DNA of 5,567 bases from Burkholderiaceae bacterium (GTDB taxonomy: Bacteria > Pseudomonadota > Gammaproteobacteria > Burkholderiales > Burkholderiaceae_E). A model generated the notes under the pieces. That model worked only from the letters and a program-made list of their open reading frames with translations. It was not told the DNA's origin and searched no databases. Position 1 is the stretch's first letter; the number at the start of each line of letters is the position of its first letter. Made by a program: the position numbers and the translations under genes. Below are positions 1-4,878 of the stretch, piece after piece. The stretch covers positions 1 to 5,567 of the forward strand of contig JAHYJF010000234.1 in the NCBI GenBank assembly GCA_019428955.1, given 5' to 3'.

Positions 1-3
1 TGC

Positions 4-228
4 TCAAAGGGAACTGAGGCGAGCCTTGGCTTCGGTCCAAGATACGGTATTGACTATCCCGGCACGCAGGTCAGCGCGACGCCGCATTATTTCGGACCAC
101 CATACTTCCGTCAGACTGGGATCATCCACAGCCTCGAGGCTATCGATGAGTGCCACGACCAACGCCGAGCGCTGATCGGTCGGTAAACCCAAGGCCTCGC
201 CCAGCAAATAATCAACGCGCGCGTTCAT
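4..228 (-). CDS. Addiction-module antitoxin (TIGR02574-like)
   Basis: This small acidic protein of 74 residues resembles the putative addiction-module component family (TIGR02574), the antitoxin partner of RelE/ParE-type toxins. What is seen: an N-terminal helix (ARVDYLLGEALGLP), then an S-A-L-V-x-A-L-I-D-S-L-E segment, a Trp-Trp pair near residues 43-44, an Arg-rich stretch (RRRADLRAG), and an ending of the form SWTEAKARL. That order is typical of the family (LP..R..L...L..SL, then W..E...R....G, then W.E...RL), and the length is also typical. Family members usually sit directly before a toxin gene; here that position falls left of base 4, so no toxin is visible. GC is about 58 percent by hand count, against 67-70 percent in sampled stretches of uppP, which fits a mobile module. 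No strong Shine-Dalgarno precedes the ATG, only TGGAT. The function is inferred from family resemblance alone. Confidence 0.82.
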   Translation of the reverse strand: MNARVDYLLGEALGLPTDQRSALVVALIDSLEAVDDPSLTEVWWSEIMRRRADLRAGIVNTVSWTEAKARLSSL

Positions 229-288
229 ATATCCAGTTTAGCACCCGTCGTCCCGTTTTCGCGACCGGCTGACGGCTGATCCATTGGG

Positions 289-1152
289 CTAAGCCTCCCA
301 GACGACCAGGCCGCTCCAGGCCGTGGCCAGCACCACCAACCCGAAGGCAATGCGGTACCAGGCAAACGCGACGAAGTCGTGGGTGGCGACGTAGCGGATC
401 AGCCAGTGCACGCAGGCCAGCGCGCTGAAGAAGGCAAACACCGTGCCAACGCCGAACAGCCAGAGGTCGTCGACGACCAGCAGGGCGCGATACTTGAACA
501 GGTCGTAGGCCCCGGCGGCGATCAGGGTCGGCATGGCGAGGAAGAACGAGAATTCGGTGGCGGCCTGGCGCGACAGCCCGAAGATCATGCCGCCGATGAT
601 GGTGGCGCCCGAACGGCTGGTGCCGGGGATCAGCGCGAAGGCTTGGGCAATTCCGACCTTGAACGCGTCGCCCAGCGTCATCTGCTCGACGCTGCGCACC
701 CGCGGCTGCGCCGCCGGCCCGCGGCGCGAGCGCTCGACCCACAGGATCACCAGGGCACCGGCAATGAACGCGATCGCCACCGGCAGCGGACTGAACAGGT
801 AAGCCTTGATTCGGCTGGCGAACGCCAGCCCCAGCACCGCTGCCGGCATGAAGGCCGCCAGCAGGTTGCGCGCGAAGCGCCACGCCGTCTGGCGCTGCAC
901 GCCGGCAGGCCCCAGCAGGCCGCGTATGACTGTACCTATCCGCGCCCGGAAGTACCACATGACGGCGAACATGGCGCCGGTCTGGATCGCCACCGAAAAC
1001 AGCTTTTCCTTCTCGCCCGAAAAACTCAGCAGGCTGGCGGCGATGATCAGGTGGCCGGTGCTCGAAATCGGCAGAAACTCGGTCAGCCCCTCGACCACGC
1101 CGAGCACTCCCGCCTTGACGAGCAGCGGCAGGGCCGCAAGGGTTGCGAGCAT
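289..1152 (-). CDS. uppP: Undecaprenyl-diphosphatase UppP (BacA family)
   Basis: This is an integral inner-membrane phosphatase of 287 residues. It removes a phosphate from undecaprenyl diphosphate, regenerating the lipid carrier for peptidoglycan and other envelope polymers; overproduction is classically linked to bacitracin resistance. Both signature motifs are present: EGLTEFLPISSTGH at residues 21-34 and PGTSRSGAT at 176-184. Glu21, Glu25, His34 and Arg180 correspond to the catalytic residues of E. coli UppP (Glu17, Glu21, His30, Arg174). Hydrophobic segments run through the whole chain, with a charged loop near residues 139-157 (ERSRRG...). The length is slightly above the 273 residues of the E. 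coli protein. The start codon lies 14 nt after the thiD stop, so the two are probably cotranscribed. The Shine-Dalgarno is weak (CGGACG about 8 nt upstream, next to the thiD stop), which suggests coupled or low-level translation. Confidence 0.97.
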   Translation of the reverse strand: MLATLAALPLLVKAGVLGVVEGLTEFLPISSTGHLIIAASLLSFSGEKEKLFSVAIQTGAMFAVMWYFRARIGTVIRGLLGPAGVQRQTAWRFARNLLAAFMPAAVLGLAFASRIKAYLFSPLPVAIAFIAGALVILWVERSRRGPAAQPRVRSVEQMTLGDAFKVGIAQAFALIPGTSRSGATIIGGMIFGLSRQAATEFSFFLAMPTLIAAGAYDLFKYRALLVVDDLWLFGVGTVFAFFSALACVHWLIRYVATHDFVAFAWYRIAFGLVVLATAWSGLVVWEA

Positions 1153-1166
1153 CAGGGAACCGTCCG

Positions 1167-2057
1167 TCAGGATTCGATGTTCGGGGCTGGGCCGAAGCGG
1201 GCCGTTTCCGCCCCCTCATCTTCGTCATCCCAAAGGGCGTGGAAGTGGTGTACCGGGCCGTGCCCAGTGCCCACCTCCAGCTCGCCGGAGTGACGGATCG
1301 CATCGACGAGGTAGGTTCGCGCCGCGCGCACCGCCGTCGCAACATCGCGGCGCTGCGGAATCAGCGCAGTGATCGCCGCTGCCAGCGTGCAGCCGGTGCC
1401 GTGGGTGTTGACCGTGGCAATCCGGTGACCCGGCATTTCCACCAGGTGCTCGCCGTCGTACAGCAGGTCGAGCGGATCACCCTCCAGATGGCCGCCCTTG
1501 AGCAGCACCCAGCGTTCGCCCGCGCCCGTGAGCAGCCGCCTCAGGTCCTCGACCGCACGGATCATGCCCGCCCGATCGGTCGCTGCCGGCCGGCCCAGCA
1601 GGACGGCCGATTCCGGCAGGTTGGGGGTGAGCACGGTCGCCAGCGGCAGCATGCGCTCAATGAGCGTCGCCATCGCCTCGGGGGCGAGCAGGGCGTCACC
1701 GCTCTTGGCAACCATCACCGGATCCACGACCAGCACCGGCAGCGTCCCGTCGGCGCGGCGCGGCGCCAGCGCGTCGGCAACCGCACGCACCACTGGCGCT
1801 GAGGCCAGCATTCCGGTCTTGGCGGCAGCCACCCGCACATCGGCAAAGACAGTATCGATCTGCAGTCGCACGAAATCCGGGTCAACTGCCGCGATGCCGG
1901 TCACCGCCCGCGTGTTCTGGGCGGTGAGTGCCGCCACCACGGCCATGCCGTAGGTGCGGAGCGCCGAAAACGCCTTGAGGTCAGCGAGGATCCCAGCACC
2001 ACCCGAAGGGTCCAGTCCGGCAATCGTCAGGACATTGGGAATGTGGTGAGCAGACAT
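1167..2057 (-). CDS. thiD: Hydroxymethylpyrimidine/phosphomethylpyrimidine kinase ThiD
   Basis: This cytoplasmic ribokinase-fold kinase of 296 residues phosphorylates HMP and then HMP-phosphate to give HMP-diphosphate, the pyrimidine half of thiamine. What is seen: the N-terminal substrate motif TIAGLDPSGGAG (11-22), LTAQNT (44-49), VDPVMVAKSG (111-120), TPNLPE (144-149), LLKGGH (185-190) and the phosphate-binding THGTGCT (218-224), with Cys223 in the GTGC anion hole. The chain ends in an acidic tail (DDEDEGAE, 277-284) beyond the usual core. There is no fused ThiE domain, and no other thiamine gene is in the window. The start is set by the conserved N-terminus: only about ten residues precede TIAG, and no other in-frame start codon lies just upstream. 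The ribosome site is poor, AGCAGG with almost no spacing. No TPP riboswitch (CTGAGA plus its partner conserved block) is seen upstream. The gene leads directly into uppP. Confidence 0.96.
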   Translation of the reverse strand: MSAHHIPNVLTIAGLDPSGGAGILADLKAFSALRTYGMAVVAALTAQNTRAVTGIAAVDPDFVRLQIDTVFADVRVAAAKTGMLASAPVVRAVADALAPRRADGTLPVLVVDPVMVAKSGDALLAPEAMATLIERMLPLATVLTPNLPESAVLLGRPAATDRAGMIRAVEDLRRLLTGAGERWVLLKGGHLEGDPLDLLYDGEHLVEMPGHRIATVNTHGTGCTLAAAITALIPQRRDVATAVRAARTYLVDAIRHSGELEVGTGHGPVHHFHALWDDEDEGAETARFGPAPNIES

Positions 2058-2067
2058 ACCTGCTATT

Positions 2068-2098
2068 GAACCACAGTGCCGGCCCCGGACCGTGGCTC
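2068..2098 (-). other. Stem-loop between the YeeE/YedE pair and thiD
   Basis: The 74-nt gap between the transporter genes and thiD contains a strong imperfect hairpin. Read on the minus strand, GAGCCACGGT (2098-2089) pairs with ACTGTGGTTC (2077-2068), including two G-U wobbles. Three further pairs lie above a one-base bulge, closing a four-base loop. The two wobbles would be A-C mismatches if the plus strand were transcribed, so the fold favours minus-strand RNA. No U-tract follows, so it is a poor intrinsic terminator. It ends 10 nt before the thiD start codon. A second small hairpin (2137-2152, six pairs, loop CTTG on the plus strand) lies at the 3' end of the preceding coding region. The role could be RNA stabilisation, partial termination or chance in GC-rich DNA. 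Confidence 0.4.
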
Positions 2099-2131
2099 AG
2101 TCAGGGCAGCGGCCAGGCCCCGGCAACCGGC

Positions 2132-2545
2132 TCAGCGGCTGGCTTGCCAGCCCTGCACCCAGGCACCGGCGAACATCCCGCCGACCGCCGCCAGCAACGC
2201 AAAGTTGCCACCACCGAGCCCGGCCAGCGCCGGCGCCGGGCAGACCCCCGACAGTCCCCAGCCGATGCCGAAGATCGCGGCGCCGAGCAGGGTCGGCCGG
2301 TTCATCGTCGAAGGGTGGGTGCCGAACGCCGCGCCGAACAGCGGCTTGGTCATCACGCGCGGAGCCAGCGCATAGACGATCGCGGTGACGGCGGCGGCGC
2401 CACCGAGCACCAGCAGCAGCCCGAAGTCCTCAAAACGCAGGAACTGCAAAACGATTTCGGGGCGCACCATGGTCGCGAGCGAGAGGCCGTAGCCGAAGAC
2501 GATCCCGGCCACCAGCACGGCGAAGAGCGAGCGCGGTTTCATCAT
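2132..2545 (-). CDS. YeeE/YedE transporter, C-terminal half protein (DUF6691-like)
   Basis: This small membrane protein of 137 residues matches the second half-protein of split YeeE/YedE (thiosulfate/sulfur-compound) transporters. What is seen: an N-terminal hydrophobic segment (residues 7-26), a second near 42-60, the motif FGAAFGTHPST (70-80), then GIGWGLSGVCPAPALAGLG (93-111) with Cys102, and a final hydrophobic segment at 114-131. In the family the cysteine motif is usually CPGP; here it is CPAP. The start is an ATGATG doublet. The first ATG overlaps the upstream stop as ATGA. The second, at 2542, overlaps it by one base and has better spacing from the strong GGAGG ribosome site (6 nt against 3 nt). 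A start at 2542 would give 136 residues. The reading frame stays open far upstream but there it only shadows the partner gene. The two proteins probably form one transporter; the substrate is inferred. Confidence 0.9.
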   Translation of the reverse strand: MMKPRSLFAVLVAGIVFGYGLSLATMVRPEIVLQFLRFEDFGLLLVLGGAAAVTAIVYALAPRVMTKPLFGAAFGTHPSTMNRPTLLGAAIFGIGWGLSGVCPAPALAGLGGGNFALLAAVGGMFAGAWVQGWQASR

Positions 2546-3015
2546 GCTCCTCCCAGGGCGCCGACTACATTGGCGGTGACAATGGCGGTGGCGAGGAAGA
2601 TGAGCACCGCGAGGATCGATGGCAGCTGATACGACGCCATCCCGCAGATGCCGTGGCCGGAAGTGCAGCCGTTGGACATCCGCGCCCCGTAGCCGGCGAT
2701 AAAGCCGCCGATCCCCAGTTGCCACCACGGCACCGCGGTCTGGAACAGCGGCCCCTGCCAGGCTCCCTGCGCCAGGGCGTAGAGGGCGGCGCCGATGATC
2801 AGCCCGAGCGCGAGTACCAGCCGCCACTGGCGCGAGCCCACGAACCGCTCCTGCTGGAAATACGACAGCCGCGAGACGTAGGACCAGGTCGAGCTGAAGA
2901 CCGTGCTCATCCCGGTAATCAGGCCGCTCGCCACGAAGGCGATGCCGACTGCCACGCCCAGCAGCAGACCGCCAACCAGGTAATGCTGCATTCCTGCCGG
3001 AAACAATTGTTCCAT
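2542..3015 (-). CDS. YeeE/YedE transporter, N-terminal half protein (Sulf_transp family)
   Basis: This inner-membrane protein of 157 residues belongs to the YeeE/YedE family (Sulf_transp). Characterised members take up thiosulfate, and relatives are tied to sulfide or sulfur handling. What is seen: a hydrophobic segment at residues 12-34, a central amphipathic stretch (SYVSRLSYFQQERFVGSRQW), hydrophobic segments at 66-83 and 99-110, the hallmark SNGCTSGHGICG at 114-125 with Cys117 and Cys124, and a last membrane segment at 131-153. These cysteines are expected to line the substrate path, as in the thiosulfate transporter. The length is that of a half-protein in the two-gene form. The start is supported by GGAG 9 nt upstream. 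The gene is 85 nt from the DAHP synthase stop. No sulfur dioxygenase, rhodanese or ArsR-type regulator, common neighbours of such pairs, is in the window, so the exact substrate is open. Confidence 0.93.
   Translation of the reverse strand: MEQLFPAGMQHYLVGGLLLGVAVGIAFVASGLITGMSTVFSSTWSYVSRLSYFQQERFVGSRQWRLVLALGLIIGAALYALAQGAWQGPLFQTAVPWWQLGIGGFIAGYGARMSNGCTSGHGICGMASYQLPSILAVLIFLATAIVTANVVGALGGA
2547..2554 (-). promoter_or_regulatory. Shine-Dalgarno for the second transporter gene, inside the first
   Basis: The minus strand carries GGGAGGAG directly before the ATGATG doublet, within the last codons of the upstream transporter gene. It is the strongest ribosome-binding sequence in the window. 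It supports a true reinitiation start here rather than a frameshifted single protein, and it explains tight translational coupling of the two halves. Confidence 0.8.
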
Positions 3016-3045
3016 CTGTCTCTACTCCAGAAGACCGCGGGCCAG

Positions 3046-3064
3046 GGCTTGGATCGCCCAAGCC
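3046..3064. other. Small inverted repeat after the DAHP synthase gene
   Basis: In the 85-nt gap between DAHP synthase and the YeeE/YedE pair, GGCTTGG and CCAAGCC form a perfect seven-pair hairpin with a five-base loop. It begins 36 nt past the DAHP synthase stop. No T-run follows on either strand, so it is at best a weak or factor-assisted terminator or an RNA 3'-end stabiliser. It could also lie in the leader of the transporter mRNA. Confidence 0.35.
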
Positions 3065-3100
3065 TACTACTCTACCGGCTGACCCCTGCAACTGCCGTGG

Positions 3101-4162
3101 TCATTGGCCGCGCCGTTGGGCGACCGCGCTGGCCAGTTGTTCAAGGACGTCGACCGTCACATCCCAGCCGATGCAGGCGTCGGTGACGCTCTGGCCGTAG
3201 CGCAGGCCATGGGGGCCATCGACGATGTCCTGCCGCCCGGCCATGAGGTGGCTTTCGAGCATGACGCCGCAGATACCGCGTCCGCCTGCGGCAACCTGGC
3301 GGGCGACGTCGAGCGCGACCCCGGGCTGGCGTTCATGGCTCTTGGCGCTGTTGCCGTGACTGCAGTCGATCAGCAGGCGGGGCGCCAGTGCCGAGGCGCG
3401 CAGCGTGGCTACGCTGCGCGCGACGCTCTCGGCGTCGAAGTTCGGACCGCTATCGGCCCCGCGCAACACCAGGTGAGCGTCGGGATTGCCGGTCGTGGTG
3501 ATCACCATGGCCCGACCTTCCAGCGAGATCGTCGGAAAGCTGTGCGGTTGCGAGGCGACGTGGATCGCGTCGATGGCAGCCCTGACGCTGCCGTTGGTGG
3601 TGTTCTTGAACGCCACCGGCGCCGACAGTGCCGAGGCCATCTGGCGATGCAGGGGGCTCTCCACGGTGCGCGCACCGATCGCTCCCCAGGTAAGGAGTTC
3701 GGCGTAGTACTGGGGCGTGACCATGTCGAGGATCTCGGAGGCGGCCGGAACCCCCAGCCGGGCACATTCGAGCAGGATGCGGCGGGCATGGCGCAGCCCC
3801 TCGCCGATGTCACCGCCGCCGTCCAGTCCCGGGTCGTAGATCAGGCCCTTCCAGCCCATGCGGGTGCGCGGTTTCTCGAAGTAGACCCGCATCACAAGCA
3901 GCAGGTCGCTGTCCAGACGATCTGCCACCTCGCGCAGGCGGGCCGCATATTCCAGCGCCGAGTCCGGGTCGTGGATCGAACATGGCCCGACGACCACCAG
4001 CAGGCGGTCGTCTTCCCCGCGCAGGATGGCGCGGGTGCGTTCCCGGGCCGCCGCGATGAATGCCGCCTCGGCCTCGCCAGCCGGCAGTTCGCGACGCAAC
4101 AGGCTCGGCTCAGGTAGCGGCGTGGCTTGCGCGATGTGCAGGTCGTGGATGGTGGTAAGCAT
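3101..4162 (-). CDS. aroG: 3-deoxy-7-phosphoheptulonate (DAHP) synthase, class I AroG/F/H type
   Basis: This cytoplasmic enzyme of 353 residues condenses phosphoenolpyruvate with erythrose 4-phosphate, the first step of the shikimate pathway to aromatic amino acids. It follows the E. coli AroG pattern almost position for position. What is seen: VVGPCSIHDP (57-66), MRVYFEKPRT (91-100), GWKGLI (103-108), GAIGARTVES (160-169), FKNTTNGS (185-192), LRGADSGPNF (233-242), IDCSHGNSAK (265-274), GVMLESHL (299-306) and SVTDACIGW (325-333). The metal ligands of AroG correspond to Cys61, His269, Glu303 and Asp328. Pro150 and Ser180, known feedback-site positions in AroG, are kept, while Ser211 of AroG is Thr here. 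An allosteric enzyme is therefore likely, but its effector (Phe, Tyr or Trp) cannot be assigned. A good ribosome site (AGAGGGG, 4 nt from ATG) fixes the start. A terminator-like hairpin lies 33 nt upstream. Confidence 0.96.
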   Translation of the reverse strand: MLTTIHDLHIAQATPLPEPSLLRRELPAGEAEAAFIAAARERTRAILRGEDDRLLVVVGPCSIHDPDSALEYAARLREVADRLDSDLLLVMRVYFEKPRTRMGWKGLIYDPGLDGGGDIGEGLRHARRILLECARLGVPAASEILDMVTPQYYAELLTWGAIGARTVESPLHRQMASALSAPVAFKNTTNGSVRAAIDAIHVASQPHSFPTISLEGRAMVITTTGNPDAHLVLRGADSGPNFDAESVARSVATLRASALAPRLLIDCSHGNSAKSHERQPGVALDVARQVAAGGRGICGVMLESHLMAGRQDIVDGPHGLRYGQSVTDACIGWDVTVDVLEQLASAVAQRRGQ

Positions 4163-4195
4163 GTTTCCCCTCTTGGGCGGACTCGGATGATACCG

Positions 4196-4223
4196 AAGAA
4201 GGCCGCCCGAAGGCGGCCTTCTT
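4196..4223 (-). terminator. Hairpin terminator between the glycine-zipper gene and DAHP synthase
   Basis: AAGAAGGCCGCC and GGCGGCCTTCTT form a perfect twelve-pair stem with a four-base loop. On the minus strand the loop is UUCG closed by C-G, the especially stable tetraloop. The minus-strand U-tract is short (UUCUU within and after the stem), while the plus strand ends TTCTTTTGTT, so it could terminate in both directions. It lies 111 nt after the stop of the glycine-zipper gene, whose transcript it most likely ends. It is only 33 nt before the DAHP synthase ATG, so it may instead lie in that gene's leader. Confidence 0.8.
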
Positions 4224-4334
4224 TTGTTACTGTGGCGGCGCTGCGCGCCGTGCCGCTAGGAAGACATCATAGCTCACGGCACTGGCGTCGCGACGGCTCA
4301 GGGGGCTGGCCCGATCCCTCCCGCCACTCCGCCC

Positions 4335-4787
4335 TCAACGGCGCCCGTCGCGGCGATCGTGGCGGCGCTCGTGGCGCTCGTAGCGGACGTAGCCGCGGCG
4401 CGACTCGTACCGGTCGTGGTGGCGGTATCCTTCATAGACAACCCGCGGCGCCCGGCGATAGACGACCCGAGGTGGCGCATAGACTACCGTTGGCCCGTAG
4501 GACACGTCAGGATAGACCCCGACCGTGGCGCCATAACCGTAACTGGCGCCATAGCTGTAGCTCGGGCCATAGTCGTAGTAGCGGCGGTTGGCCGAATCGG
4601 CCCCGACCACGGCACCCAGCAGGCCCCCTACTACAGCACCGTCGTGGCCGCCCACCGAATGACCGATGACCGCGCCAAAACTGCCGCCGACGATCGCACC
4701 CAGCAAGGGGTCGCCCGCCATTGCGGCGCTGCTGACCAGCATCGATCCTGAGAGCGCGACCAGGGCAATAATCTTCTTGGCTTTCAT
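4335..4787 (-). CDS. Secreted glycine-zipper protein with Tyr/Arg-rich tail
   Basis: This exported protein of 150 residues has unknown function and resembles the rickettsial 17-kDa-antigen/YMGG-like glycine-zipper families. What is seen: a signal peptide (MKAKK, then a hydrophobic core, ending AMA before Gly25), with no lipobox cysteine. Next comes a glycine zipper in which every fourth residue from Gly30 to Gly62 is glycine, nine in a row. A Tyr/Gly-rich linker follows (YDYGPSYSYGASYGYG, 71-86), then two copies of PRVVY eight residues apart (106-110 and 114-118). The tail is strongly basic, with many Arg and His (121-150). Such zippers commonly insert in or associate with the outer membrane; this placement is inferred. 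The start is supported by CGGAG 6 nt upstream. A strong hairpin terminator follows. The gene appears to stand alone, separated from both neighbours by gaps of 91 nt or more. Confidence 0.88.
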   Translation of the reverse strand: MKAKKIIALVALSGSMLVSSAAMAGDPLLGAIVGGSFGAVIGHSVGGHDGAVVGGLLGAVVGADSANRRYYDYGPSYSYGASYGYGATVGVYPDVSYGPTVVYAPPRVVYRRAPRVVYEGYRHHDRYESRRGYVRYERHERRHDRRDGRR

Positions 4788-4808
4788 GTCTGACTCCGTT
4801 AGTGAAAC

Positions 4809-4820
4809 TCTGATGTCAGA
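4809..4820. repeat. Short palindrome upstream of the glycine-zipper gene
   Basis: TCTGA and TCAGA flank a two-base centre, forming a 12-bp dyad that begins 22 nt upstream of the start codon. The centre is too small for an RNA loop, so if it matters it would be a protein-binding site near the promoter. No convincing -35/-10 pair could be read around it. Chance occurrence is quite possible. Confidence 0.25.
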
Positions 4821-4878
4821 TTAGTCCCAGGCTCCAGGGGGCGCCACAACCGAAGCGCAACTCTTGTAAGCAAACGTA

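Noticed and set aside
212..1345. A 377-codon minus-strand open frame across uppP
   Set aside because: It is rich in Arg, Ala and Pro with no recognisable domain, and overlaps the clear UppP frame; it is a GC-rich shadow frame.
379..1372. Long plus-strand frames opposite uppP
   Set aside because: Their compositions (Gln/Arg/His/Gly-rich) are typical antisense shadows, and the opposite strand encodes UppP with all its catalytic motifs.
2058..2131. TPP riboswitch ahead of thiD
   Set aside because: Neither the CTGAGA box nor the paired conserved blocks of the thi-box could be found, and the gap is only 74 nt.
2542..2545. Possible frameshift mutation splitting a single YeeE/YedE gene
   Set aside because: The overlap has a proper stop, start and Shine-Dalgarno, and two-gene forms of this family are known, so it looks like a natural gene pair.
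2546..3091. N-terminal extension of the second transporter half, giving one 319-residue protein
   Set aside because: The extension is a shadow of the first half in another frame. The real start is the ATGATG with its strong ribosome site, and both halves have family motifs in their own frames.
3104..4117. A 337-codon plus-strand frame opposite DAHP synthase
   Set aside because: It mirrors the DAHP synthase gene almost end to end and shows no family motif; third-position GC bias explains it.
4432..4492. ATAGAC-containing repeats as a possible DNA repeat array
   Set aside because: They follow from the repeated PRVVY codons inside the glycine-zipper coding region and are imperfect; not a CRISPR or integration repeat.
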